Positions 45,142 through 53,967 of a DNA stretch of 64,000 nt are shown here, one piece after another (the stretch's first letter is position 1; each line of letters opens with the position of its first letter). The notes below the pieces were generated by a model. The model was not told the DNA's origin. It did not search any database and saw nothing but the letters and a program-made list of their open reading frames with translations. Where the stretch lies: NCBI RefSeq assembly GCF_001971785.1, contig NZ_CP019389.1, forward strand, positions 2,429,001 through 2,493,000, written 5' to 3'. Source of the stretch: Seonamhaeicola sp. S2-3. Its GTDB lineage: Bacteria > Bacteroidota > Bacteroidia > Flavobacteriales > Flavobacteriaceae. A program made the position numbers and the translations under genes.

Positions 45142-45884
45142 GCTTTTACAGATTTTAAAAATTTAGTAAATGCATGTTTGGCTTGGTCAAATTCTGTAGG
45201 GCTTACATTAAACTCGCCATACCAAATGTAATTGTATAAATATGAGGTGTATGCAAACTCTTTTTTTATTTGATTTTGAGTGATTTCGTTTTGATAATCG
45301 CTATTGGTTTTTTCAACATCATATTCAATAATTTCGGCTTGGGTTAATTGTTTTAAAAGCCACAAATAATAATACCGAATGGCTAAACGGTAATTGTTTT
45401 CTTTTTCGGCATTTTCAATAAGTTTTTTAAAATCTGTGGCGTGAATATTGTTTTCAATATCGGTTACTGGGATAATGTTTTTGTCTGAAGATTTACCAAA
45501 TACCCAAGTACCTTCTTTATTTATTACGGCTTTAAAAATGAAATAAATTACCAGTAGAAAAATGATAACTCCAGCAATTTTTATAGCAATATCAGTAGCT
45601 TTTGATGCTTGTCCTTCATTTGTGATGCTAAAGAGGTCTTTAAAAAAATCGCTTAGCCATTGTTTAAAACGAGTCCACCAGCCAGAACTTTCAATAGTAC
45701 GCTCATAAACATAGTCTTCGCCAGTGTAAACTTCATTTAAATCATCAAAATTACGAGGCGATATTTGTGTTGAGGTATCAACTTTTAAGCTATCACTTAC
45801 TACAAAAACAGGATTGTAGGTTTTAGGGTAGCCTAAAAAGCCAATAGATAGAAAAATAATATGTAGCCAGAGTGTTTTATTCAC
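45138..45884 (-). CDS. DUF4129 membrane protein
   Basis: 248 residues. Signal or anchor at the N-terminus, a periplasmic segment (YVYERTIESSGWWTRFKQWL), one transmembrane helix (~105-125), and a C-terminal cytoplasmic DUF4129 domain with AEKENNYRLAIRYYYLWLLKQL and YTSYLYNYIWYGEFNVS. DUF4129 is typically found beside MoxR genes. It overlaps the upstream gene by 8 nt and the downstream one by 4 nt. Confidence 0.87.
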   Translation of the reverse strand: MNKTLWLHIIFLSIGFLGYPKTYNPVFVVSDSLKVDTSTQISPRNFDDLNEVYTGEDYVYERTIESSGWWTRFKQWLSDFFKDLFSITNEGQASKATDIAIKIAGVIIFLLVIYFIFKAVINKEGTWVFGKSSDKNIIPVTDIENNIHATDFKKLIENAEKENNYRLAIRYYYLWLLKQLTQAEIIEYDVEKTNSDYQNEITQNQIKKEFAYTSYLYNYIWYGEFNVSPTEFDQAKHAFTKFLKSVKA

Positions 45885-46818
45885 CAGATCCTATTTGGTC
45901 TATAATATCTTTTGTGTTAATATTTTCTTTGTCTTCTTTTAAACTATAAAAAACAATACCTTGATTAAGTTGTACTATAATACCTAAAACAGCACTTATA
46001 AGGAATGATAAAAAGAACACAAGCATCATAACAATCATCATGGTAGAGCCTAATTCCTCATCGGTTGGCCCTCCCTGTTCTATAGTGGTTAAAAAGCTAG
46101 CCATACCAAAAAAATACGGAATTAATGACACCACATTTTGAGCTATATAACTCATTAAGTAAAAAAGCCCCACACTACCAATGGCAGCCCAAAATTTTGA
46201 AGTAATTAAACCCCAAGAGTAACCAAAACAATCCCAAATGCCTTTTTTGTCTTCTAAATATTCCATTAAAACCATTGCAAAAAACAGCATAAAACCACCA
46301 ACTAACAATGGTAATGCTAGAAAACCAATTATAGTTATCATTAAAGCAAAAGCGCCTATTAAAAATAAGATTGCCATAGGAATAGCTATAACCAAACAGC
46401 AAACTAAATAGGTAAATAGTTTACCAATATTATTTTTATATAGCGTAACAATATCATTTGTGCTAAAGTTTTTTTCGCCTTTTTCTTCGTAAAGTTTTAG
46501 GTAAATGGGCACGTAAGCATAAGAAACAATACCCGATACTAAGGCTACAATTACAAAAACTAATAAAAATAAAATGAATAGCCCTAAGTTGTCATTCATG
46601 TAATCATCTATTGCCGTAGTACTTTGTCCGCCTATTAAACCACCAAAAACAACATCTGTATAGAACTTGGTGAAAAAATACCCCATAACAATAAGTATTA
46701 ATAAGAAAATACCATTGACGATGAAGTAGTGCTTAAAAAAATGTTTACCACTTTGTTTTAGAAAAGCAAAGGTGTCTTGAAAAAATTCACTAAAACCTCT
46801 AGACTTATATAATTGCAT
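45877..46818 (-). CDS. Polytopic membrane protein of the SpoIIM/MoxR operon
   Basis: 313 residues with about six transmembrane helices and a short cytoplasmic N-terminus (FSEFFQDTFAFLKQSGKHFFKHY). Gly-rich helix segments (ALPLLVGGFMLFFAMVLMEYLEDKKGIWDCFGYSWGLI) resemble glycerophosphodiesterase membrane-domain / DUF4013-like proteins. I do not recognise a precise family. It overlaps the SpoIIM gene by 14 nt and the DUF4129 gene by 8 nt, so it is firmly part of this operon. Confidence 0.8.
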   Translation of the reverse strand: MQLYKSRGFSEFFQDTFAFLKQSGKHFFKHYFIVNGIFLLILIVMGYFFTKFYTDVVFGGLIGGQSTTAIDDYMNDNLGLFILFLLVFVIVALVSGIVSYAYVPIYLKLYEEKGEKNFSTNDIVTLYKNNIGKLFTYLVCCLVIAIPMAILFLIGAFALMITIIGFLALPLLVGGFMLFFAMVLMEYLEDKKGIWDCFGYSWGLITSKFWAAIGSVGLFYLMSYIAQNVVSLIPYFFGMASFLTTIEQGGPTDEELGSTMMIVMMLVFFLSFLISAVLGIIVQLNQGIVFYSLKEDKENINTKDIIDQIGSGE

Positions 46819-47782
46819 GTTTGTTTTTTAATTTTTTATGTAAAATAAATGGGTATATTAAATAGTAAAATGAAATAATACTAAGGGTTATTAAAATAAT
46901 ACCAACCGATAACCAATTGGGCATTATGTTAGAGTAACGAGTAACATAACCTTCTAAAATGCCAGCAGCAATAGTAAATGGAAAGGTGCTAATAAGTATT
47001 TTAACCCCATCTTTAACACCCATTTTAAAAGATGTCATTCTAGAATATGTTTTAGGGAATAAAATACTGGCACCTAACATAAAACCAGCAGCAGCTTCAA
47101 TAATTATAGCAAAAATTTCCATAGCACCATGAATCCAAATACCACGAACACTTTCCCAAAGCACTCCATGTTTATAAAACATATACTGAAAAGCCCCTAG
47201 CATAATACCGTTGTTTAAAACATAATAACCAGTTCCTAAGCCACCAAAAACGCCAAAAATAAAAGAGCTAATACCAACATAAAGATTGTTTAAAGTAATA
47301 CCAAATGCGCTTCCCCAATTACTCCCACTTTTATAAACTGCAACAGGATCTCCTTTTTCAATATTTTCTAAAGTCATATTTACATAATGATCTCCTAGAA
47401 TAAGTCTAACAAAAGAATCATCAAATGCTGCCGAAAGCGCTCCAATGGCAACAAAACTTAAAAAAATAAGAAAGGCATAGAGCACGTAACGTCTGTATTG
47501 GTACACAATTAGTGGTACTTCAATTTTCCAGAAATGAACAAACCGGTTAGTGTCTTGCCGTTTAGTTTTATAAATTTTTTGAAAGGCTTTAGCCGCCAAA
47601 TTGTTCAAATAAAGAACGGTTTTACTTTTAGGGTAGTAAGTTTGTGCATAGGAAAGATCATTTACTAAATGAATGTAAAGTGAGGCTAGTTCGTCTGGGT
47701 TTTTTAAAGTTTTTCCAAAAATGGCTTTTTCAAAGTTTAGCCATTTTTCTTTATTCTGTTTAATAAAGGCTACTTCTCTCAT
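46805..47782 (-). CDS. Stage II sporulation protein M (SpoIIM)-family membrane protein
   Basis: 325 residues. A cytoplasmic N-terminal helix bundle (~1-95; LASLYIHLVNDLSYAQTYYP) precedes the SpoIIM/DUF95 membrane domain with FGVFGGLGTGYYVLNNGIMLGAFQYMF and GIWIHGAMEIFAIIIEAAAGFMLG, the family's most conserved parts. In sporulators SpoIIM acts with SpoIID/P in engulfment. Flavobacteria are not known to sporulate, so this homologue must have another membrane role. It is first in a six-gene operon with MoxR and DUF58, and divergent from an RDD gene. Confidence 0.92.
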   Translation of the reverse strand: MREVAFIKQNKEKWLNFEKAIFGKTLKNPDELASLYIHLVNDLSYAQTYYPKSKTVLYLNNLAAKAFQKIYKTKRQDTNRFVHFWKIEVPLIVYQYRRYVLYAFLIFLSFVAIGALSAAFDDSFVRLILGDHYVNMTLENIEKGDPVAVYKSGSNWGSAFGITLNNLYVGISSFIFGVFGGLGTGYYVLNNGIMLGAFQYMFYKHGVLWESVRGIWIHGAMEIFAIIIEAAAGFMLGASILFPKTYSRMTSFKMGVKDGVKILISTFPFTIAAGILEGYVTRYSNIMPNWLSVGIILITLSIISFYYLIYPFILHKKLKNKHAII

Positions 47783-47789
47783 GCAAAAC

Positions 47790-47797
47790 CAAAACTA
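47790..47797 (-). promoter_or_regulatory. Putative -7 element of the SpoIIM operon
   Basis: On the minus strand it reads TAGTTTTG, an exact TAnnTTTG match, but only 7 nt before the ATG, which would leave almost no leader. No clear -33 element. Confidence 0.25.
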
Positions 47798-47843
47798 AAC
47801 AAATTTTTATTAAAAGTGCTTTATATCTTACAATAATTTACAA

Positions 47844-47851
47844 TAGATTTG
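47844..47851 (+). promoter_or_regulatory. Putative -7 element of the RDD gene
   Basis: TAGATTTG, an exact TAnnTTTG match, 23 nt before the ATG, nearly the same spacing as at dps (22 nt). Confidence 0.45.
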
Positions 47852-47874
47852 TAATAAGAAAAGCAGCCACATAT

Positions 47875-48621
47875 ATGGTAGAATTACAAATAAATACAAC
47901 CCAAAATGTAAATATTAATTTTACAGCTGCCAGTGTGGGCGAACGTATTTTGGCTTATGTAATAGATTGGATTATTAAAATAGCCTACATCATTGTAACC
48001 TATCAACTTATTTTTAATTGGTTTAAGGTTGATGAATTGGTTAGAGGCATGGATAATTGGTCTCAAGCAGCTATTTATGTGTCTTTTTATTTGCCTGTAA
48101 TCTTTTACACCTTAATTTTTGAAAGTATTTTAGACGGACAAACACTTGGCAAGCGTATCTTAAAAATTCAGGTGGTGAAAATTGATGGGTATCAAGCTTC
48201 ATTAGCAGATTTTGTAATTAGGTGGTTTTTTAGAATTGTAGATTTAAATATAATGAGTGGAGTGGTAGCACTTATAGCTATTATTATGAGCGATAAAAAC
48301 CAACGTTTAGGTGATATGACAGCGGGAACGTCGGTTATATCACTAAAAAATAAAGTGAATATAAGTCATACTATTTTAGAAGATTTAAAAGAAGATTACG
48401 TGCCAACATATCCTAATGTTATTAAGTTATCTGATAACGATGCACGTATTATAAAAGATACTTTTATAAGAGCAAAAGCTTCAAAAGATTATCCAACATT
48501 AATTAAACTTAGAAAAAAAATAATAGAAGTGGTTGAAATTAAAGAAGTTCAGCAAAAAACAGATGTTGAGTTTATTGATGTTATTTTAAAAGATTACAAC
48601 TACTATACACAAAATATGTAA
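47875..48621 (+). CDS. RDD-family membrane protein
   Basis: 248 residues. The RDD domain spans ~15-155 with three helices: GERILAYVIDWIIKIAYIIV, then LDGQTLGKRILKIQVVKIDG and SLADFVIRWFFRIVD, with the family's Arg and Asp residues. A soluble C-terminal tail of ~90 residues (KLSDNDARIIKDTFIRAKA) follows. RDD genes often neighbour SpoIIM/MoxR clusters in Bacteroidota; here it is divergent by 92 nt, probably the same system. Its stop overlaps the next start (TAATG). Confidence 0.9.
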   Translation: MVELQINTTQNVNINFTAASVGERILAYVIDWIIKIAYIIVTYQLIFNWFKVDELVRGMDNWSQAAIYVSFYLPVIFYTLIFESILDGQTLGKRILKIQVVKIDGYQASLADFVIRWFFRIVDLNIMSGVVALIAIIMSDKNQRLGDMTAGTSVISLKNKVNISHTILEDLKEDYVPTYPNVIKLSDNDARIIKDTFIRAKASKDYPTLIKLRKKIIEVVEIKEVQQKTDVEFIDVILKDYNYYTQNM

Positions 48622-49223
48622 TGTTTTACACTATAGATATATTAGGTACCATTGCTTTTGCTATTTCTGGTGTTTTGGTAGCTTTTAATAAGAAAATGGA
48701 TTTGTTTGGGGTGCTAATTATAGCCTTTGTTACGGCAGTTGGCGGAGGCACTCTAAGAGATTTGCTTATTGGTAACACACCTGTAGGTTGGATGAATGAT
48801 ATGACTTACACCTATGTAATTATAACATCGGCAGTTTTTGCTATTATTTTCAGGAGTAAAATAAATTATTTAAGAACATCGTTGTTTTTGTTTGATACTA
48901 TTGGGATTGGTTTATATACGGTTGTGGGTATAGAAAAAGGTATACAAGCAGATTTACACCCCATAATTTGTATAGCTTTAGGGACTATGACTGCTAGTTT
49001 TGGAGGTGTTATTCGCGATATTTTATGCAATGAAATTCCTGTTATTTTCCGTAAAGAAATTTATGCAACTGCATGTATTGCTGGAGGTATTATTTACTTT
49101 TTATTAAACCAATTTCCTATTCAAGAAAATATAGTGTTTTTAATAGCGGGTTCTGTAGTAATAGCTATTAGGTTGTTGGCGGTAAAGTTTGAAATTATGT
49201 TACCTAATATTTATAAAGATTAA
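48621..49223 (+). CDS. Trimeric intracellular cation (TRIC)-family channel protein
   Basis: 200 residues, seven hydrophobic helices, two repeats of three plus one: GTIAFAISGVLVAFNKKMDLFGV, FVTAVGGGTLRDLLIG and the second-half GTMTASFGGVIRDILCNEIP. The paired GGG-x-x-RD / GGV-IRD motifs are the family signature (formerly UPF0126, YicG-like). Prokaryotic members form trimeric monovalent-cation channels. It shares one base with the RDD stop and ends immediately against the convergent peptidyl-prolyl isomerase gene with no intergenic DNA. Confidence 0.92.
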   Translation: MFYTIDILGTIAFAISGVLVAFNKKMDLFGVLIIAFVTAVGGGTLRDLLIGNTPVGWMNDMTYTYVIITSAVFAIIFRSKINYLRTSLFLFDTIGIGLYTVVGIEKGIQADLHPIICIALGTMTASFGGVIRDILCNEIPVIFRKEIYATACIAGGIIYFLLNQFPIQENIVFLIAGSVVIAIRLLAVKFEIMLPNIYKD

Positions 49224-49928
49224 TTACTCAATAATCTCTACTTTTCTTATGTATACATTTTTCATAGGCCATTCACCATCATCAGTATCAACTGCAGCAA
49301 TTTTATCAACTACATCCATACCTTTTATTACTTTTCCAAAAACCGTATAATCGCCATCTAAATGGTAAGCACCACCTTTTTGTTGTACAATAAAAAACTC
49401 ATAAGGAGATGCTAATTTGTGAGGATTTTTAATTTCACTACTAGGCATAGAAACTACTCCTCTATGGTGCTTAAAACCTCTTTTTGTATCTGGTGGTAAT
49501 AAATATTTGCCAATATACGCGCGTTTTTTAGGGGTTAACTTATCATCTCCATTGCCACCTTGAATAATAAAGTTTGGAACTACACGGTAAAATTGGGTGC
49601 CGTCAAAATATTTTTGTTTGGTTAAAAAGATGAAGTTAGAACGATGAAATCTTGTTTCTTTAAACAACAAAATATCAATATTTCCAAAATCTGTAAAAAT
49701 ACGTACTTTATCCTCTTTATGTATTTCATTGTAGTTTAAGAAAAACTCCATTGCATTTTTAGTGTTAAGCTTGGGGAACTCACGTTCTGGCTTATTTATA
49801 GAATCTTTTGCAATTTTGTTTTTTACGGTTTCTGTTTCAGTTAGTTTTTCAATGTTTTTCTTTTTAGTTTTTTTATCTTCACAATTAAGTAAAAGCATAC
49901 AAAGGCTAAAAAACAATACGTAGCGCAT
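49224..49928 (-). CDS. Cyclophilin-type peptidyl-prolyl isomerase, lipoprotein
   Basis: 234 residues from the ATG at 49928. This start gives a clean lipoprotein signal (MRYVLFFSLCMLLLNC); the frame is open further upstream but only with an odd 24-residue extension that would overlap the Nudix gene. After a charged linker, the cyclophilin domain (~70-234) has HRSNFIFLTKQKYFDGTQFYRVVPNFIIQGG, GVVSMPSS, FFIVQQ and DYTVFGKVIKGMDVVDKI, with the catalytic Arg in FYRV. It isomerises X-Pro bonds in envelope proteins. Its ATG is 5 nt from that of the divergent Nudix gene. Confidence 0.9.
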   Translation of the reverse strand: MRYVLFFSLCMLLLNCEDKKTKKKNIEKLTETETVKNKIAKDSINKPEREFPKLNTKNAMEFFLNYNEIHKEDKVRIFTDFGNIDILLFKETRFHRSNFIFLTKQKYFDGTQFYRVVPNFIIQGGNGDDKLTPKKRAYIGKYLLPPDTKRGFKHHRGVVSMPSSEIKNPHKLASPYEFFIVQQKGGAYHLDGDYTVFGKVIKGMDVVDKIAAVDTDDGEWPMKNVYIRKVEIIE

Positions 49929-49933
49929 ACTAT

Positions 49934-50572
49934 ATGGATTATTATAAATTCTTGAAATTAGTTTCAAAAATAGAAAATATACCACTTCCAGCCGAAACAT
50001 CGCAGTTTAAAATGGTGCCACCTTATCGTCACGAATTGATGAAACACCAAAAAAACGCTATGAAACAGGCTAAAAAAGCAGGAGTTTTAGCTTTGTTTTA
50101 TCCAGATAACAATTTAAAAACTAAACTGGTTTTAATATTAAGAAAAACTTATAAGGGAGTACATTCTGCACAAATAAGTTTTCCTGGTGGAAAATTAGAG
50201 AAACAAGATAAAACCTTAAAACATACGGCAGTTAGAGAAACTTTTGAAGAAATTGGAGTACCAAAAAACAACATAAAAGTAGTAAAACAATTAACCGAAG
50301 TTTATATACCACCAAGTAATTTTTATGTGCAACCGTTTATGGGTATTACAGAAGAAACGCCTAAGTTTAAAAAGCAAGAGAATGAAGTAGAGGCTATTAT
50401 TGAGGTAGATTTGCTTCATTTTTTAGATAGTAAAAGTGTAGTTACAAATAGGGTAACTACATCTTATAGTGTTGATGTTGAGGTGCCTGCGTTTAAATTA
50501 AACGGGCATATAGTTTGGGGGGCTACCGCCATGATGCTTAGTGAAGTTAAAGACATTATAAATCAGCTTTAG
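49934..50572 (+). CDS. Nudix hydrolase, CoA pyrophosphatase type
   Basis: 212 residues. Nudix motif GGKLEKQDKTLKHTAVRETFEEIGV begins about residue 80 and is preceded by the family's TYKGVHSAQISFP segment (UPF0035). The REx2EE core is intact, so it should hydrolyse a nucleoside-diphosphate derivative, probably coenzyme A to phosphopantetheine and ADP. N-terminal SQFKMVPPYR precedes the domain. The start is crowded against the divergent PPIase (5 nt between ATGs), so their promoters must overlap coding DNA. Confidence 0.85.
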   Translation: MDYYKFLKLVSKIENIPLPAETSQFKMVPPYRHELMKHQKNAMKQAKKAGVLALFYPDNNLKTKLVLILRKTYKGVHSAQISFPGGKLEKQDKTLKHTAVRETFEEIGVPKNNIKVVKQLTEVYIPPSNFYVQPFMGITEETPKFKKQENEVEAIIEVDLLHFLDSKSVVTNRVTTSYSVDVEVPAFKLNGHIVWGATAMMLSEVKDIINQL

Positions 50573-50627
50573 GAGTTATGCAGATTTATTACATTTGTAG
50601 GCACTAACCAACTTGACGTTAATTTGC

Positions 50628-51425
50628 ATGGGATTATTTAAACGAAACCCTTTTGGGCATATACTCTTTTTAAAAAAATGGCTCATCAGAATCATGGGAG
50701 CTATTACTCATAGACGCTTTCGCGGATTTAATGAGTTACAGATTGAGGGCTCTGATATTATAAATTCGCTTCCAGATAAAAACGTATTGTTTATTTCTAA
50801 TCATCAAACGTATTTTGCAGATGTTGTTGCCATGTTTCATGTGTTTAATGCAAGCTTAAGCGGTAGAGTAGATTCTATAAAAAATGTTGGGTATTTGTGG
50901 AATCCCAAATTAAATATTTATTATGTAGCCGCTAAAGAAACTATGAAAGCTGGTTTTTTACCAAAACTTTTAGCATATGCTGGTTCTGTAAGTATAGAAC
51001 GTACATGGAGAGCTGCAGGACAGGATGTTACTCGTCAGGTTAAAATGAGTGATATTTCTAACATAGGAAAGGCGCTTGATGATGGTTGGGTAATTACTTT
51101 TCCGCAAGGAACCACAACCCCTTTTAAACCCATTAGAAAAGGTACTGCACACATTATAAAACGTTATAAACCCGTAGTAGTACCCATTGTTATAGATGGA
51201 TTTAGAAGGTCTTTCGATAAAAAAGGACTCCGAATAAAAAAGAAAAACATTCTTCAATCTATGGAAATTAAAGAACCATTACAGATTGATTACGATAATG
51301 AGACAACTGAAGAAATTGTAAAAAAAATAGAATATGCTATAGAGCAGCACCCTTCTTTTTTAAAAGTACTTACTCCAGAACAAATTAAAGAACAAGAAGA
51401 ACTTAATAAACTTAGAGAGTGGTAA
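50628..51425 (+). CDS. 1-acyl-sn-glycerol-3-phosphate acyltransferase (PlsC-like)
   Basis: 265 residues from ATG 50628; a TTG at 50613 would add five. The acyltransferase motif NHQTYFADV (H-x4-D) is at about residue 60, the FPQGTTTPF lysophosphatidate-binding motif near 165, and a PVVVPIVIDGFRR segment follows. It transfers an acyl chain to lysophosphatidic acid in phospholipid synthesis at the inner membrane face. It starts 55 nt after the Nudix stop, probably one operon. Confidence 0.88.
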   Translation: MGLFKRNPFGHILFLKKWLIRIMGAITHRRFRGFNELQIEGSDIINSLPDKNVLFISNHQTYFADVVAMFHVFNASLSGRVDSIKNVGYLWNPKLNIYYVAAKETMKAGFLPKLLAYAGSVSIERTWRAAGQDVTRQVKMSDISNIGKALDDGWVITFPQGTTTPFKPIRKGTAHIIKRYKPVVVPIVIDGFRRSFDKKGLRIKKKNILQSMEIKEPLQIDYDNETTEEIVKKIEYAIEQHPSFLKVLTPEQIKEQEELNKLREW

Positions 51426-51628
51426 TAGGAAGGTTTGCTCCTTTTTTGTTTTATTTTGTTATAATCGCTTAAATTTTTAATTTTAGGTATATTACTTAGT
51501 TTTAATTGTTTGGTAATTAAGTAAGGTAGGGGAACTTTATTTTTTGTCCTTTTTTACTTTTCGTATTTGTTTATTAAAACAATTAAAAAACTGAAATTAG
51601 AAAATACCAACAGACTAAACCAACCACA

Positions 51629-52888
51629 ATGTCTAAATTTAAAAGCCTGCTTAAAAACCTGGGACCAGGGCTGTTGTTTGCAAGTATGGCTATTGGTACA
51701 TCACATTTAGTACTTTCAACTAAAGCTGGCGCTAAATATGGCTGGCTTATGATAATTCCTATCATTTTAGCCAACTTTTTTAAATATCCCTTTTTTGAAT
51801 TTGGAATACGGTACACCAATACCACAGGAAAAAGTATCATTGAAGGTTATAAAAATAGAGGTAAAGGGTATTTATGGTTATACGCATTTATTACATTAGC
51901 TACATCAATAGCAACACCAGCAGCACTTTGCTTAATTACAGCTGGTCTTATAACTAATCTTTTAGGTGTTGAAAGCCTTTCAATTATTACAGTAACCCTT
52001 TTATTATTTGTTTTTAATAGTGTGATTTTAATTATTGGAAAGTATAAACTATTAGAAACTACCTTAAAGTATATAACGCCTATTTTGTTTGTAGCTTTAT
52101 TAATTACTACAGTGTTGGTTATTAATGAAGGACCAATAAATCCTGTTTCAAATTTTAAACCACCACAAATTTTTGATGAATTGGGAGTGCTTTTCCTTGT
52201 TACTTTAATTGGATGGATGCCCACTGCTGTAGAAGCAAGCAGTTGGATAAGTCTTTGGAGTGCCGAAAAGTATAGAATTAATAATGAAAAACCTTCACTA
52301 AAAGAAGCGCTTCAGGAATTTAATTCTGGTTATTTAATAACAACATTACTTGCTATTTTCTTTCTCATAATTGGTTGTATGACACTTTTTGGTTCGGGAA
52401 CAGAATTAAGTGGTAATGCCGTAACCTTTGCAGACCAAGTTATACAACTGTTTACAACACATATAGGTAGTTGGTCTTATGTTTTTATTACTGTAGCTGC
52501 TTTTGCAACCATGTTTAGTACCTGTTTAACGGCTCACGATGCTATTGCACGGGTTGGTATTGATATTGTTGAAAAGCTAATGCCAGAACATAAAAAGTTT
52601 AATGGTAGAAAGTACTATGCTATAGGTGTTATTCTTTTAGCTTTTATTAATTTTATTATGCTTTATGCGCTTAGAGCTAATATGGGATTAATTATTGGTG
52701 TAGCCACAGCAGTTTCATTTGTATTAGCACCCATTGTTGGTTATATGAATCTTAAAAACGTTATAAGTTTTGATGTGCCTTCCCAATATAAACCAAGTAA
52801 ACCCATGCAGTGGTTAACATATATAGGTATTTTCTTTTTGTCCTTATTAGCCATGTATTATGGGTGGATACTTATAAGTAGAATATGA
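51629..52888 (+). CDS. Nramp-related transporter lacking the canonical metal site
   Basis: 419 residues, about 11 transmembrane helices, clearly Nramp-fold (LGPGLLFASMAIG start, helix-6 and helix-8 patterns). But the helix-1 metal motif Asp-Pro-Gly-Asn is replaced by Gly-Thr-Ser-His (residues 23-26), and helix 6 reads Met-Pro-Thr-Ala (197-200) instead of Met-Pro-His. It therefore resembles the Nramp-related branch rather than MntH; the substrate may not be Mn/Fe. It lies 64 nt before a PfkB kinase on the same strand. Gram-negative inner membrane. Confidence 0.85.
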   Translation: MSKFKSLLKNLGPGLLFASMAIGTSHLVLSTKAGAKYGWLMIIPIILANFFKYPFFEFGIRYTNTTGKSIIEGYKNRGKGYLWLYAFITLATSIATPAALCLITAGLITNLLGVESLSIITVTLLLFVFNSVILIIGKYKLLETTLKYITPILFVALLITTVLVINEGPINPVSNFKPPQIFDELGVLFLVTLIGWMPTAVEASSWISLWSAEKYRINNEKPSLKEALQEFNSGYLITTLLAIFFLIIGCMTLFGSGTELSGNAVTFADQVIQLFTTHIGSWSYVFITVAAFATMFSTCLTAHDAIARVGIDIVEKLMPEHKKFNGRKYYAIGVILLAFINFIMLYALRANMGLIIGVATAVSFVLAPIVGYMNLKNVISFDVPSQYKPSKPMQWLTYIGIFFLSLLAMYYGWILISRI

Positions 52889-52952
52889 CTCATAAATTAT
52901 TAAATTTAAAGCACAAAAAATAGAGAATCTAACTAATTAATATACATAGATT

Positions 52953-53957
52953 ATGCCCAAAAAACTTGTAACATTTGGTGAAGTTATGATGCGTTTATCA
53001 CCCCCTGGATATTCTAAATTTTCTCAAGCCTCATCTTTTGAATTAGTATATGGTGGTGGAGAAGCCAATGTAGCTATTTCATGTGCTTATCTTGGTATGA
53101 AAGCAGCTCATGTTACTCGCTTTCCAGATAATGCTCTTGGTAAAGCGGCTACCCAATTTTTACGTAAACATTGGTTAAGTACAGAACATGTTTTTTATGG
53201 TGATAAAATGATGGGTAAATACTTTTTAGAAAAAGGAGCAGTACATAGACCTAGTGAAGTTATTTATGAAAGAGAAGGCTCTGCCTTTTCATTAATTAAA
53301 CCAGAAATGATTAATTGGGAGCATGTGTTAAAAGATGCCGATTGGTTTCATTGGACGGGGATTACACCTGCCATTTCTGAAGGAGCAGCCCAATCTTGCC
53401 TTGATGCTATTAAAACTGCCAACAAAATGGGAATTCCTGTATCGGGCGACATTAATTCACGTAAAAACATGTGGAATTACGGTAAAACTATGCAGGAAGT
53501 AATTCCAGAATTAGCTCAAAATTGTGATGTAGTTATTACTAGTAGTAGAGGTATACAAGAAATGTTTGGTTTTGGCGAACCAGGTAAGAAGTTTCAAAAA
53601 TCGGCTAAAGAATTAATGGAACATTACCCAAAAATAAAAAAGGTAGTAAGAAAAACCCGTAGAACCATAAGTGCATCACACCACCAAATTCAAGGTAAAA
53701 TTTGGAATGGTAAAGATTATATAAAATCTGATATGCTTAATATTACCCATATAATTGATAGGGTTGGAACAGGAGATGCCTTTGCCTCTGGTTTAATTTA
53801 CGGGTTGTTGCATTATGATAATGATGATCAGGCTATTAGTTTTGCAACAGCTGCATGTGCCCTTAAACATACGGTTCCTGGTGATGTGAATTTGGTATCT
53901 TTAGATAATGTTCTTAGCCTTATGGAAGGTGATACTTCTGGAGCTATTAAACGCTAG
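52953..53957 (+). CDS. PfkB-family sugar kinase (2-keto-3-deoxygluconate kinase-like)
   Basis: 334 residues. N-terminal VTFGEVMMRLSPPG and GGGEANVAISCAYLG, central WFHWTGITPAIS, and C-terminal DRVGTGDAFASGL with the catalytic Asp in GTGDAFA. The layout matches KdgK-type kinases, which phosphorylate 2-keto-3-deoxygluconate from uronic-acid breakdown. A close paralogue is at 60576. The substrate is not certain. It follows the Nramp-like gene by 64 nt and converges with the TonB-dependent receptor. Confidence 0.87.
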   Translation: MPKKLVTFGEVMMRLSPPGYSKFSQASSFELVYGGGEANVAISCAYLGMKAAHVTRFPDNALGKAATQFLRKHWLSTEHVFYGDKMMGKYFLEKGAVHRPSEVIYEREGSAFSLIKPEMINWEHVLKDADWFHWTGITPAISEGAAQSCLDAIKTANKMGIPVSGDINSRKNMWNYGKTMQEVIPELAQNCDVVITSSRGIQEMFGFGEPGKKFQKSAKELMEHYPKIKKVVRKTRRTISASHHQIQGKIWNGKDYIKSDMLNITHIIDRVGTGDAFASGLIYGLLHYDNDDQAISFATAACALKHTVPGDVNLVSLDNVLSLMEGDTSGAIKR

Positions 53958-53967
53958 TTATTTCGGT

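Noticed and set aside
51426-51470. Terminator after the acyltransferase gene
   Set aside because: Only a 4-bp stem (AGGA/TCCT) precedes the T run, too weak to call.
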